DNA from: Planctomycetaceae bacterium
GTDB taxonomy: Bacteria; Planctomycetota; Planctomycetia; Pirellulales; UBA1268
Direction: 5' to 3'
Assembly: GCA_021300535.1 (NCBI GenBank)
Contig: JAJTED010000006.1
Coordinates: forward strand, 1 to 49,387
Length of the DNA stretch: 49,387 nt
Below, in pieces: positions 1-9,687 of this stretch (positions are counted from its first letter, which is position 1; every line of letters begins with the position of its first letter). Position numbers and translations under genes: made by a program. A model generated the notes under the pieces. The model was given only the letters and a program-made list of their open reading frames with translations, was not told the DNA's origin and made no database searches.

Positions 1-272
1 TGATCGTGGTTGCCGGGGATGGCGTAGACCGGCACGGGCATCTCGCCGATCACGCCGAGGGCCTGGGCGACCACCGTGCGGGTCGGCGTGGGAGAGTCGA
101 ACAGGTCGCCGGCCACGAGCACGAATGCCGCCCGCCGCTCCACGACGGCGGCGCGGATGCGGCGGATGGCCTCGATCCGCTCCTGCTGCACGAGCGACCG
201 CTTGGTGACGTCGCGAATGCCCGCGAACGGCTTGCCCAACTGCCAGTCGGCGGTGTGGATGAAGGTGGTCAT
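1..272 (-). CDS. SbcD/Mre11-type DNA repair exonuclease, N-terminal fragment (cut by window edge)
   Basis: Metallophosphoesterase of the SbcD/YhaO/Mre11 nuclease family; only about 90 N-terminal residues are inside the window. Reading down from 272 gives MTTFIHTADWQLGKPF, then LVAGDLFDSPTP and AIPGNHD. These are the first metal-binding motifs of the family: D-x-H-like HTADWQLG, GDLFD and GNHD. Family members process DNA ends and hairpins, usually with an SbcC/Rad50-type ATPase; the partner would lie left of the window. The gene starts 20 bp after the recD stop in the same direction, so it is probably the fourth gene of the recC-recB-recD operon. The HTADWQLG start resembles the YhaO type more than classical SbcD, but the C-terminus is needed to decide. 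Confidence 0.85.
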   Translation of the reverse strand, partial: MTTFIHTADWQLGKPFAGIRDVTKRSLVQQERIEAIRRIRAAVVERRAAFVLVAGDLFDSPTPTRTVVAQALGVIGEMPVPVYAIPGNHD

Positions 273-292
273 GCGGAGGTCGGGGGTGATGG

Positions 293-2062
293 TCAGCCGT
301 CAGTTGTAGGGTATGGCGGTCGGCCGGCGAGCCGCGCGGCGAGGCCCGTGGCCCGGCGAATCGGCCGCTCGATCGCCGTCCGGATCACATCCTCCGCACC
401 GATCACCGTCACCTGCTTCGCGGCCCGCGTGATCCCCGTATAGAGCAGTTCCCGCGTCAGCAGGCGGCTCCGAGCCTCCGGAAGCACGACGATCGCGTGC
501 CCGTATTCGGATCCCTGACTGCGGTGGATCGTGAGGGCGTGGACCGTGGCCACCTCCTCGAGCCGCGTCACAGGCACCCGGATCACCTCGTCGCCGAGGG
601 CGAACACGGCATCTTTGCGGCGGCCGGTCGGCGGCGCCGCGGCCGACTCCGCCGCCGGCACGACGACCCCCACGTCGCCGTTGAAGAGTCCCAGCTCGGG
701 GTTGTTTTTCGTGACCATGATCGGCCGCCCGGAGTACCAGCCGGCGGCGGGGCCGAGGCCGAGCCCGCGCTCGACCCGCTGGTTCCAGCCCGACACGCCC
801 GCCGGCCCGCCGCGCCGCGCGCAGAGCACCTGCAATTCCCCCTGGGCGCCGAGCACCCGCTGCGCCCGCTCCGCGGCACTGCCCGACTCGTCGCGGGCCA
901 GTTCGCGGAGCCGCCGGGCGTGCTCGCGGACGATCGCCGTGATCTCGGCCAGGCCGGCGGCATCGCCGGGCTTGATCCAGCGCACGTCGTCCGTGCCGGC
1001 TGCCAGCGCGGCCAGCCCGCCGCCTGTGTCGCCGGTGCGGATCGCCCGGGCGAGGCGGGCGATGGCGGAGTTCGCGTCGTAGCGGTGCTGCCCGCCGAGC
1101 TCCGTGAGCCGCTGCGCGAGCGGCGTGCTCCCGTCGCGGCAGGCCCGGGCGATGTCGGCGAGGACCGAGCCCGCCTCGACGCTCGCCAGCTGATCGGGAT
1201 CGCCGACGAGGCGGATGGCGGTCGCGGGCCCGACCGCCGCAAGCAACGCCTGGAGCAGCGAACTCGACACCATCGACACCTCGTCGATCACCACGAGGTC
1301 GTAGTCGAGCGGATTGGCGGGTCCGAAGCCGAACTGCGGGGCTCGGTCGGGGTTGTACTTGAGCAGCCGATGGATCGTGGTGGCCGGAGCGGCCCGCACG
1401 GCCTTGAGGACCGCGGCCGACGCCTGGGCCTTGAGGCAGCGATCCTCGAGCGCCTTCGTCATCCGCGCCGCGGCCTTGCCGGTCGGGGCGGCCAGCGCGA
1501 TGCGCGGCGGGGTCGCCGACCGTTCGCAGACTTCGATCAGATCCTTGGCGAGCGTGAACGTCTTGCCCGACCCGGGCCCGCCGAGCAGGATGCTGACGTG
1601 CCGCGACTCGTCGCGGAGCAGCGCCGCGGCGATCGCCTCCTCCGTGGAGAACGCCTGGCCGAGATAGAGGCGGGCGTCGCAGCCTCCGGCCGTGGCGGCC
1701 CCGTCGAGGATGAACGGTCGCGCTGCGGCCGGCCCGCCGACGAGCGCGGGCAGCGCCTGCAGCGCGTCGATCCACGGCCGTGGCTCCGTGGGCCAGGGCA
1801 GGGCGGCGGAGTCCTGGTCGATGCCGCCGGCCCAGTCGGCGATCTGCCCGAGGTGCACGCAGGTGTGGCCGTCGCGCGGGGTGCGCAGCGCCAGGCACAT
1901 GCCCAGCCATGCCAGCAGCGACGGCTCCACCGCCGCCCCGCCTTGGCGGGCGAGGCCCACGAGCATCCGGGCGGCCGCGACGTCGGCCGGAGCGATCACG
2001 CCGGCGGCGCAATAGTCGTCGAGGGTCAGCGGCCTCGTGTCCGGCGGCGCGGGTGCGGTCAT
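293..2062 (-). CDS. recD: RecBCD enzyme subunit RecD (exodeoxyribonuclease V alpha)
   Basis: 5'-3' DNA helicase subunit of RecBCD, which unwinds broken DNA ends and prepares them for RecA loading. The 589-residue product is close to the usual RecD length of about 600. A Walker A motif GGPGSGKTFTL lies near residue 160 and a Walker B-like VVIDEVSMV near residue 260. The C-terminal part has TIHRSQGSEY and LLYTGITRA, typical of superfamily 1 helicase motifs V and VI. A longer frame extends 13 codons upstream, but I chose the ATG at 2062 because it overlaps the recB stop as ATGA, indicating translational coupling. It is followed 20 bp later by the SbcD-type nuclease. Confidence 0.95.
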   Translation of the reverse strand: MTAPAPPDTRPLTLDDYCAAGVIAPADVAAARMLVGLARQGGAAVEPSLLAWLGMCLALRTPRDGHTCVHLGQIADWAGGIDQDSAALPWPTEPRPWIDALQALPALVGGPAAARPFILDGAATAGGCDARLYLGQAFSTEEAIAAALLRDESRHVSILLGGPGSGKTFTLAKDLIEVCERSATPPRIALAAPTGKAAARMTKALEDRCLKAQASAAVLKAVRAAPATTIHRLLKYNPDRAPQFGFGPANPLDYDLVVIDEVSMVSSSLLQALLAAVGPATAIRLVGDPDQLASVEAGSVLADIARACRDGSTPLAQRLTELGGQHRYDANSAIARLARAIRTGDTGGGLAALAAGTDDVRWIKPGDAAGLAEITAIVREHARRLRELARDESGSAAERAQRVLGAQGELQVLCARRGGPAGVSGWNQRVERGLGLGPAAGWYSGRPIMVTKNNPELGLFNGDVGVVVPAAESAAAPPTGRRKDAVFALGDEVIRVPVTRLEEVATVHALTIHRSQGSEYGHAIVVLPEARSRLLTRELLYTGITRAAKQVTVIGAEDVIRTAIERPIRRATGLAARLAGRPPYPTTDG

Positions 2063-5000
2063 GGACGGTCTCCGGCGAACAGGCGGCTCAAGCGGGGCCA
2101 CAGGGCCGGTGGCGGTTGCCAGACGAACATGCCGTGGCGGCGGCCGGCCGCATCGACGGGGCCATCCGCGCCCCGCGTGCCGCGGATGAACGCGTAGACG
2201 ACGCCGGCGATGCAGTCGGCCGGATCGGCTTCCCCGAGCCGCCAGCGGAGCATCCGATAGACCGCCGTTCCGTAGACAGCCGCCTGCAGCGGATAGTGGT
2301 GCTCGGCCATCGCGGCCACGAGCCCGGCGTGTGCGTAGGCCTCGGCGGGCCGGGCCGCATCGGCCCGATGCAGCTTGTTGGTCTTGTAATCGGCGATCAC
2401 GAGCCGCGGTCGGCCAGCCCCGGTATCGCGGATTCGCAGCACCGCGTCGATCGAGCCGTTGATCAGTCCGGCGAGCGGAATGTCGAACGACGGGTCGCTC
2501 AACTCCGCCGCATAGCCGTGGAGCGGATCGGAGGGGGGCAGCAGGGCGGCGAACACGCGGCCCACGTCGCTGGCCCGCACCGCGGCGGTGCTGTCCGCCA
2601 GCGCCATCTCGAAGTCCATCTCCGCAAGGCGGTCCGCGCGGGAGAAGTCGGCGAAGCAGCGGTCGCCGAGCGGGCCGCCGAAGGGCGTCTGCATGGCCCG
2701 CGTGATCGTGTCAGCGAGGACGGGCTGGCGGCCGGCGAACAACTGCGACGTGGCGGTCTCCGCGACGACGGCCCGCACCTCCTCCGCGAGCGGTCGCCCG
2801 CCGTCGATCCGCTCGAAGATCTCGTGCACGACGCTGCCGAACGCCGTGCCGGCCGGCAGGTCGGGCACGGCGAACTCCGCGGAAGATGCCGCGCCGGTGG
2901 GCACGGTCGCGTCGGCCTCCGCGTCGGCGGGCGACAGGTCCGACTCCTCGTCGGCTCCGCCGCCAGTGGCTGCGAACTCGGTGGCCGCCCGCTTCTGCCG
3001 GCGGGCCGTGATGCCGCTGAACGACGTCCGCTCATAGGTCTGCTGGACGCCGCCGCGCGGCAGCGGCGCGATCGCGGTCGGCGGGGTGTCGGTCCGGTCG
3101 CCGGGCCGGTGCCAGCGGGCGGGCAGGGGCGGGAGGTCGTCCACGGGGCGGGGCGTGAGGATGCCGTCATGGCAGAGGACCTCGGGGAGGATCGATGCGT
3201 CTGCGGACTGGGCGGTAAGCACGCAGAGGAAGTGCTGGGCCCGGGTGACGGCGACGTAGAGCAGGCGTTTTTGCTCCTCCCGGTACAGCCGCGCCACCTC
3301 GCGGGCGGCCGTCGGCGACTCCTGGCCGAGCGCGGCGGCGAGATCCAGCACGCGGCGGCCCTGCGGATCGTGGAACACGCCGACAGCGCGCGTGTGCCGC
3401 TGGTTCCGCGCGGCCTTCCACAGGTCGGCCACGATCACGCAGGGGAACTCGAGCCCCTTCGCGGCATGGACCGTCATGATCTTCACGGCGTCGTCGTCGC
3501 TCTCGACCCGGCGGACGACGGTATCGTTCTCGTCGTCGAGTCGCTCGAGCCGGGCGAACGTCGCGAGCAGCTCGTCGGGCCGGCAGCCGCCATCGGGACC
3601 GTGCTCATGGAGCAGCTCGACGATGTGGGCGAGGTCGGTGAGGTGCCGCTGGCCCTCCGTGCCGGCCGTCACATTCCGCATCATGTCGCGGTCGGCCGCG
3701 ATCGCGGCTCCGCAGGCGGCGATCCCGCGCCGCTGCACGATCGCCGCCAGGGCGGCGACGGCCTCCTGGACCGGACGGATCGCGTCGTCGGAGAGCGAAC
3801 CGGCGTCGCGGAGTGAATGGCCGCCGAAGAAGCGGCTCACGGCGGCCCGACGGAGGCGGCCGGGGTGCGACGGCCGGGCCATCGCCTCGAGCAGATCGCG
3901 GATGGCGCCGGCCATCTCCCCCTTCATCACGCTGGCAGTGCCGGCCGTGACGGCCCGGATGTGGAGCCGGGCGAGGTGGCCGGCCACCTGGTTGCCGACG
4001 TGCTTCGTCCGCACGATGACGCAGATGTCGCCGGGGTTCACCGGCCGCGTGGCTTCCCCGACCCGCAGTGCCGTCGCCTGCGGATCGAGCAGCGCGACGA
4101 TCCGCCGGACCACGGGCTCGACGAGCTGGTTTTGGCTGTTGGCCGCGCCGACGCACAGCATCTCGACGGGGTCCGGGCCGACGATCCGCGGCCCGGCCTG
4201 TGGATCGGCGGCGGTGACGGGTTCGTAGCGGACGTGCGGGCGGGCAGGATCGGCGGGATCGGCGAGGAACACCGCCCCGTCCATGACCTGGTTGAGCGTC
4301 TCGACGATCGGCCGGTCGGACCGTCGGTTCACCGGCAGCGTGCGCCGCTCGGCGGAACGGGTGAACGCGACGTAGGCATTCACGTCGGCGCCCCGGAAGC
4401 CGTAGATCGCCTGCTTCGGGTCACCCACCGTGATCAGCCGCCGGTCGTCGTCGCCGGGGAAGAGCCGGTGGAACAACTGCCACTGCAGGGGATCGGTGTC
4501 CTGGGCCTCGTCCACGATGGCGAGCTGGAACCGCTCCCGGAGCTGGGCGACGACGGCCGCGCCTCCCTGTCCGTCCACGACCTCCCAGGCGAGCCGCAGC
4601 AGGTCGTCGTAGCTCGGCTGCGCCGCCATCGCCCGGTGCACCCGCGCGACGCACCGCGCGACGACGTCACCGACGGCGGCAAGCTGCTCCCGCTGGTCGC
4701 GTGCGGCCGGGGTGTCGGGGGCCTCCGCGGGCTCGATCCAATATCCCATGAGCGGATCGCGGGCCGCGGTGTCGACCAGCGCCACGATCCGGTCCTCGGG
4801 CCACAGGCGGCCGTGCACCGATTCGCGGACGAGTTCGTCGTTGACCACCTCGGCGAGGATCCGGTCGCGGGCGTCCTCGCGGTTCTCGTTTTGCACCTGC
4901 CGGCCCGCGCACGCCAGCACCCGCCCGCAGACGGCGTGGATGGTGGCGATCGTGGCCGTGTCGAACTCGGCGGCGGCCCGCTCGAGCCGGCCGGCGACCG

Positions 5001-5340
5001 TGGCCGGATCGCCCGCCGCGCCGCCGCGGAGATGCGCGTCGAGCGCGTCGGTCGGTTCGAGGGCGGCGTTTCGCAGCAGCGCCGCCGTGGCGACGATCCG
5101 CCGCCGCACGCGGTCGCGGAGCTCGGCCGCGGCATTGCGGGTGAAGGTGGTGACGAGGATCTTGCCGATGCCGAGCGTGGCGTCCGTGGCGAGGGCGAGC
5201 GTCACGTGGGCGGCGACGGCATACGTCTTGCCGGTGCCGGCGCTGGCATCGACGACCGTGCCCACGGGGAGCGGGTATGCGGTGTAGTCGAAGCCCTGCG
5301 GGGCAGTGCGCGGCGGGTGGCTGGCGTGGTCGCCGCTCAT
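2059..5340 (-). CDS. recB: RecBCD enzyme subunit RecB (helicase-nuclease, exodeoxyribonuclease V beta)
   Basis: 3'-5' helicase and sole nuclease subunit of RecBCD. The 1,093-residue product begins with the UvrD/Rep-type Walker A ASAGTGKTY at about 32-40, followed by TTFTRNAA. It has FQLAIVDEAQDTDPLQW (motif II) and KQAIYGFRG (motif III), then VMTVHAAKGLEFP-type motif V and LLYVAVTRAQ (motif VI). The C-terminal nuclease domain keeps a VVHEIFE histidine near 838, NGSIDAV near 961 and IADYKTNK, corresponding to the catalytic His, Asp and Asp-x-Lys of E. coli RecB, so nuclease activity is expected. Both ends overlap neighbours by 4 bp (ATGA), so recC, recB and recD should be made stoichiometrically. 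Confidence 0.96.
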   Translation of the reverse strand: MSGDHASHPPRTAPQGFDYTAYPLPVGTVVDASAGTGKTYAVAAHVTLALATDATLGIGKILVTTFTRNAAAELRDRVRRRIVATAALLRNAALEPTDALDAHLRGGAAGDPATVAGRLERAAAEFDTATIATIHAVCGRVLACAGRQVQNENREDARDRILAEVVNDELVRESVHGRLWPEDRIVALVDTAARDPLMGYWIEPAEAPDTPAARDQREQLAAVGDVVARCVARVHRAMAAQPSYDDLLRLAWEVVDGQGGAAVVAQLRERFQLAIVDEAQDTDPLQWQLFHRLFPGDDDRRLITVGDPKQAIYGFRGADVNAYVAFTRSAERRTLPVNRRSDRPIVETLNQVMDGAVFLADPADPARPHVRYEPVTAADPQAGPRIVGPDPVEMLCVGAANSQNQLVEPVVRRIVALLDPQATALRVGEATRPVNPGDICVIVRTKHVGNQVAGHLARLHIRAVTAGTASVMKGEMAGAIRDLLEAMARPSHPGRLRRAAVSRFFGGHSLRDAGSLSDDAIRPVQEAVAALAAIVQRRGIAACGAAIAADRDMMRNVTAGTEGQRHLTDLAHIVELLHEHGPDGGCRPDELLATFARLERLDDENDTVVRRVESDDDAVKIMTVHAAKGLEFPCVIVADLWKAARNQRHTRAVGVFHDPQGRRVLDLAAALGQESPTAAREVARLYREEQKRLLYVAVTRAQHFLCVLTAQSADASILPEVLCHDGILTPRPVDDLPPLPARWHRPGDRTDTPPTAIAPLPRGGVQQTYERTSFSGITARRQKRAATEFAATGGGADEESDLSPADAEADATVPTGAASSAEFAVPDLPAGTAFGSVVHEIFERIDGGRPLAEEVRAVVAETATSQLFAGRQPVLADTITRAMQTPFGGPLGDRCFADFSRADRLAEMDFEMALADSTAAVRASDVGRVFAALLPPSDPLHGYAAELSDPSFDIPLAGLINGSIDAVLRIRDTGAGRPRLVIADYKTNKLHRADAARPAEAYAHAGLVAAMAEHHYPLQAAVYGTAVYRMLRWRLGEADPADCIAGVVYAFIRGTRGADGPVDAAGRRHGMFVWQPPPALWPRLSRLFAGDRP

Positions 5341-8300
5341 GACAGCACGTACGTTCGTGAGAGCGTGAACAGCCGGGCGAACTCCGTATGGAAGGCGACT
5401 TCCGGGGAGGCGGGACCGAAGATGTCCTCGAACCGGGGCGACCTGCCGTAGACCAGCTCTTCGTCGGAGCCCTCGTAGGCGAACGACAGGTGGTTGGTGA
5501 ACTGCTGGCGGGCCCCCACGCGATCGCCGGTGGCCAGTTTCTCGGCGATCGAAGCCACCAGGCCGCCGAACCGTCCGCAGGGCGTGGCCAGGGCCCGTGG
5601 CAGGAGATCGCAGATCTGCGCCAGCCGTTCGGCAGCAGCCGTGCGGTCACGCAGGGCGTCGGCCAGTTGCACCGTCCGCGGGATCGCGGCCGGTCCTTTG
5701 GAGTTCGGCGGTTTCCAGTCCTTGTGGCGGGAGACGACGATCGCCCGGTCGGCCGCCAGGCCGGCCGCCCGCGCGACGAGCAGGCGCAGGGCGGCGATGT
5801 GCAGCGGCAGGCCCCATGACTCGCGCTCGCCGCGCGTGACGCGAATGTCGACGAGCAGGTCGCCGGCGGACGTGTCGGGCCGAGCGGCGTAGCCGGTCAG
5901 TGTCCCCGACAGCAGCCGGCCGGGGAGCGCGACGCGGACCGGCTGCGTGGTGAACCCGGTCAGGGGAATCGGCTTCTTCGGGTCGGCGGCGACGGCCAGG
6001 ATTCCGTCGACCAGCGCGATGATCTCCGCGACTGCTGCCGCGCCGAACCGGCCGAACGGGATTCGGCCCGCCGCCCGGGCGGCCTCAACCCAGCCCGCCA
6101 CGTCGCCCCCGGCGTGGAGGCGGTGCGCCAGCAGGCTCTCCATCAGCTCGCGGGTCTCGCGCGGCGTCAGCGCCAGCGGGAACGTGGCCGCCGGAAACTC
6201 CTCCTCGTCGCGCCACGTGTCGATGCCGAGCGTCTTGCGGAGATAGAGCCGCAGCGGGTCACGGACCATGTCTTCGAGCACCGGCAGCTCGACGATGGGC
6301 AGCTCCGGCGGGGATCCGGCCGCCGTCGCGCGGTGCGGAATGTCCGTGCCCAGGGCCTGCGCCGCGTCGTGGGCGGCGGCGTCGTGGCTCCACGTGCGGC
6401 CCGGCTGCACCGCGCCGGGCTCGAAGTTCCGCCGGCCGACGGCATGCCGCGGATGCCGGATCTCGATGCCGCTGGGATTTTCGCCGGCGGCGGACCGCAC
6501 GCCATGGCGGACGGCGAAGTCGACGAGCTCGGCCAGGGGCGTGACCAGTGGCAGCGGCTTGTTGTTGCGGATATCCATGCCGATGCAGGTGACGAGCAGC
6601 CGGTCGCGGGCCGCCAGGACGCAGTCGAGCAGCGCCCGCCGGGTGTCGATCCGCGGGTCGCCGTCGCCGGCGAGCGGCTGCCGTGAGATGAGATCGTCGC
6701 CCTGTGACTCGGCGGCGGCGGCCGCCCGGTCGTCATAGCCTGCGACGCAGACCACGCGGAAGGGGACGTCGCGGAGGGGCACCAGCGACGTGGCCGTGAT
6801 CGCCCCGGTGCGCAGCGGCTGCCGGCCGACGACCGAGGTCAGCGCCTCCTCAAGAACCGTGCGCACGTCGTGAAACGGCACGGCGGTATCCGATGCGGCC
6901 GCCCGCAGCCGCCGCAGGGCCTGCAGCGGCTCGGCGAGGTCGGCGGCCGCGGGGCCGCAGAGCCCGAAGAGGGCGTCCTCGACGGCCCCGCACCACGCGG
7001 CCGTGGACCGGGCGGACGAATCGCCACAGCAAGCGTCGTCAAGGTCGCGAAGAACCTCGAAGATTCGCGCCAGCGTGGCGATCGCCGGGAGGTCGCCGAG
7101 CGGCACGTCATCGAGCGGGATGGTGGAGGTAGCAGCTGGATGCCCGGTGTCACCGCCGGCCGCGGGTCGCGGCCCGGCCGCTGCCGCCGGCAGGACCGCC
7201 CCCAGGAGCATGCGTTCCAGGCCCGCCCGCCAGGTGTGCGGCGTCGCCGCCGCCGCCGGAAACTGCTCTCGCGCGCGGTGGGCCGCGTCGAATCCCCAGT
7301 GGATCTTCGTCCGTTCGATGAGCCGGTCCCAGCGGCGGATCATGTCGTCGTCGCCGCCGAAGTGCTGCTGCACCAGCGGGTGCGTGGCCACGGCGCGGAA
7401 CTCCTCGATGGAGCACCGCGAGCCGACGAGCCGCATGACGTCGATGAGCAGGCGGGCGGGGTCGCTCACCTCGTGGAGCCCCCGGTCGGCCACGACGAAC
7501 GGCAGCTTCACGGTCCGCCCGTCATCGCCGGTGACCTCCCGGTCGAACACGGCCGCGAGGTGCGGCGCGAGCTGTCCGAGGCACGGACTGACGATGACGA
7601 CGTCGTGCGGCTGGAGATCGGGCAGGTCGTGAAACGCATGCAACAGCGCGTCGTGCAGCACCTCCGCCTGCCGGGAGAGCGTGTGGCAGCGATGGATCGT
7701 CAGGGAGGCGTCGGTGGCGAGGTCGTGCGGCTGGGGGACGGGCCGGGCCGCGGTCGTGATCGCCTGCTGGATGCGGCCCAAGAGCGTGGCCGGATCGGCG
7801 GCCGTGCCGTCGGCGGCGGCGGGGTCGTGCTCGGGAGTGAGCCCCTGGGACGCCAGCAGGTTCTGGGTTTCACGGGCGCCGTGCAGCCAGGTCGCCACGA
7901 GCGGGTCGAGATCTTCGGGCAGCTCGGCCGGCGTGCGCGGCGGCGGCACTTCGACCGACACGGGCGGCGCCGTCGTCGCCCAGCGCGACCGCAACGGGGC
8001 CGCGGGATGGACGAGCAGCACGGTCACCTCACAGGCCAGGCCGAGCGTGCGCAGGGTGGTGATCTGCTGGAGCGAAAGCGACTGGAGCCCGGCGACGAGG
8101 AGCGGCTCACGGCTGGCGTCGTCGTGCAGCTGCGTGCGGGCCGGGGGGCTGGGTGTGCCGATCGTGTCGCGCACGGCCCGCCAGACGCGGAACTGCCAGG
8201 CATCGTCCGCGGCGAGCGGGTCGGCCGCCCATTCGCTGTCGATGCTCCGCTTCTCCGTGGCGACGGGGCTGAGGTGTGGCAAGCCTGCTTCCCACCGGGC

Positions 8301-8732
8301 GATCATCGCCGGTCGGCGGACGTGGTAGGAGTCGAAGAGCCCCGCGATCCGTCGGGCCGTGAGCAGCGGTTCGCGGGTGACGTCGAGCGGAATCTGCAGG
8401 GCCGCGGCATCCGCGCTGCTGATCACGTCGAGCACGGCGAACGTGAGCCGGTCGAAGGACCACGGGTCGGCCGCGCGGCCGGAGGGGGGCTGCAAGAGCC
8501 CGAGGATCGTGCCCGGATAGGAGATCTCGACGTTGGCGACGATGCCGTCGCCATGGCCCGGTCCGCTCGCCCCGAGCATCTTCGCCAGCTCGCTCCACAG
8601 CCACGCCTTCGCTCCTGCCGTCGGGACCACGATCCGGGGCGTGGCGAACAGATCGCGGTCCCGCGCGAGAAACTCGCGGGCCGGCGCGACGATCTCCCGC
8701 AGGCTCGTGACGTAGCGGATGGTGAGCGGCAT
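5337..8732 (-). CDS. recC: RecBCD enzyme subunit RecC (exodeoxyribonuclease V gamma)
   Basis: Scaffold and Chi-recognition subunit of RecBCD. At 1,131 residues it matches the usual length of about 1,120. The N-terminus MPLTIRYVTSLREIV is followed by RIVVPTAGAKAWLWSELA, as in RecC; the degenerate helicase core includes VVIVSPCLGQLAPHL and VVCVAGYDD. Assignment rests on gene order as well as sequence, since the following gene is unmistakably recB. It is the first gene of the operon; the recB ATG overlaps its TGA. The 213 bp upstream are shared with the divergent glycosylase gene and hold a plausible promoter. No Shine-Dalgarno sequence stands out before the ATG at 8732. Confidence 0.92.
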   Translation of the reverse strand: MPLTIRYVTSLREIVAPAREFLARDRDLFATPRIVVPTAGAKAWLWSELAKMLGASGPGHGDGIVANVEISYPGTILGLLQPPSGRAADPWSFDRLTFAVLDVISSADAAALQIPLDVTREPLLTARRIAGLFDSYHVRRPAMIARWEAGLPHLSPVATEKRSIDSEWAADPLAADDAWQFRVWRAVRDTIGTPSPPARTQLHDDASREPLLVAGLQSLSLQQITTLRTLGLACEVTVLLVHPAAPLRSRWATTAPPVSVEVPPPRTPAELPEDLDPLVATWLHGARETQNLLASQGLTPEHDPAAADGTAADPATLLGRIQQAITTAARPVPQPHDLATDASLTIHRCHTLSRQAEVLHDALLHAFHDLPDLQPHDVVIVSPCLGQLAPHLAAVFDREVTGDDGRTVKLPFVVADRGLHEVSDPARLLIDVMRLVGSRCSIEEFRAVATHPLVQQHFGGDDDMIRRWDRLIERTKIHWGFDAAHRAREQFPAAAATPHTWRAGLERMLLGAVLPAAAAGPRPAAGGDTGHPAATSTIPLDDVPLGDLPAIATLARIFEVLRDLDDACCGDSSARSTAAWCGAVEDALFGLCGPAAADLAEPLQALRRLRAAASDTAVPFHDVRTVLEEALTSVVGRQPLRTGAITATSLVPLRDVPFRVVCVAGYDDRAAAAAESQGDDLISRQPLAGDGDPRIDTRRALLDCVLAARDRLLVTCIGMDIRNNKPLPLVTPLAELVDFAVRHGVRSAAGENPSGIEIRHPRHAVGRRNFEPGAVQPGRTWSHDAAAHDAAQALGTDIPHRATAAGSPPELPIVELPVLEDMVRDPLRLYLRKTLGIDTWRDEEEFPAATFPLALTPRETRELMESLLAHRLHAGGDVAGWVEAARAAGRIPFGRFGAAAVAEIIALVDGILAVAADPKKPIPLTGFTTQPVRVALPGRLLSGTLTGYAARPDTSAGDLLVDIRVTRGERESWGLPLHIAALRLLVARAAGLAADRAIVVSRHKDWKPPNSKGPAAIPRTVQLADALRDRTAAAERLAQICDLLPRALATPCGRFGGLVASIAEKLATGDRVGARQQFTNHLSFAYEGSDEELVYGRSPRFEDIFGPASPEVAFHTEFARLFTLSRTYVLS

Positions 8733-8820
8733 GGCGGAGTGGACGATGCGGGGCAGAGGAGTGGCGGACGACGCCCGCGGGGCGGACTGGTCGCCGCCGG
8801 TTCGTCATGCCGTGGCACGC

Positions 8821-8848
8821 ATTGTCTCCCCTGCCGGAAAGGGGGCAA
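8821..8848 (-). promoter_or_regulatory. Possible promoter of the recCBD operon
   Basis: On the minus strand TTGCCC (8848-8843) and GACAAT (8826-8821) are separated by 16 bp, a reasonable sigma-70-like match. This would start transcription near 8813, about 80 bp before recC. It is the best match by eye in the divergent intergenic region; no experimental or comparative support. Confidence 0.35.
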
Positions 8849-8945
8849 TACGTTGAACGGCGGACGGTTCATCCACCGCCGCCGCAGGCCGGGAAAAAGC
8901 GCGAGGATGGGGTATTCTCTGGCACCGAGTCGCGAGGATCCGCAC

Positions 8946-9660
8946 ATGAAGCCCGTGGCGATCGCCCGCCGGTTGGCCCGCGAGGTGGATGACCTCGTGT
9001 TTCGCGCGCCGACGGACTGCACGTACAACCCGCTCGTCTATGCCCGCAAGCCCCACGAGGCCTATCTGGCCCGCTACGCGCGGCAGGGGATCGACGCGGT
9101 GCTGGTGGGCATGAACCCGGGGCCGTGGGGCATGGCCCAGACCGGCGTGCCCTTCGGCGAGGTCCGGCTCGTGCGCGAGTTTCTCGGCATCGAGGAGCCG
9201 GTGCGGCAGCCGCCGCGGGTGCATCCCGCCCGGGCTCTGGGGGTGGGTGCAGGATCGCTTCGGATCGGCAGAGGCCTTCAGCCGGCGGTTTCTGGTCGTC
9301 AATTACTGTCCGCTCGTGTTCATGGAAGCATCGGGCCGGAACCGCACGCCGGACAAGCTGCCGGCCGCGGAGCAGGCGCGGCTGTTCGAGCCGTGTGACG
9401 ACGCGCTGCGGCGTCTCGTGGCCTGGTGCGACGCGAAGCAGGTGATCGGCGTGGGTGGTTTCGCCGCGGATCGGGCCAGGGAGGCGCTGGCTTCGACCGG
9501 CTTGCCGATCACGAGCATCCTCCATCCCAGCCCGGCCAATCCCGCCGCCAACCGCGGCTGGGTCGCGGCCGTCGAGCGGCAGTTGCGCGGCCACGGGATC
9601 AGACTGCCACCCGTCCGCGGCACGGGCAAGCCACGCGGCGGGGACGGGCGGCGGGCATGA
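8946..9660 (+). pseudogene. SMUG-type uracil-DNA glycosylase, frameshifted with an internal deletion
   Basis: Base-excision repair glycosylase of the SMUG group, removing uracil and related damage. The frame from 8946 (SD GAGGA 7 nt upstream) gives the family motif GMNPGPWGMAQTG at about residue 55 and continues to VHPARALG near 9240. The rest of the protein, LWGWVQDRFG, FLVVNYCPLVFME and the second active-site motif LHPSPANP, lies in a different frame from about 9235 to 9660. Between VHP and LWGW family members normally carry some 15 more residues (an RSEVSG-type segment), so a deletion of about 45-55 bp that is not a multiple of three appears to have occurred. It could be a true lesion or an assembly error. 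All other catalytic motifs are intact, so loss would be recent. It is transcribed away from recC. Confidence 0.8.
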
Positions 9661-9687
9661 CCGTCGTCGAGCGGGCGGCCTTCGCGC

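Noticed and set aside
1780-3816. Long plus-strand open frame opposite recB and recD
   Set aside because: Antisense shadow: Arg/Gly/Ala/His-rich with no motifs; recB and recD on the other strand have full family motifs. Similar shadows at 3817-5451, 6870-9398, 23527-25791, 27169-29076 and 38078-39760 were rejected for the same reason.
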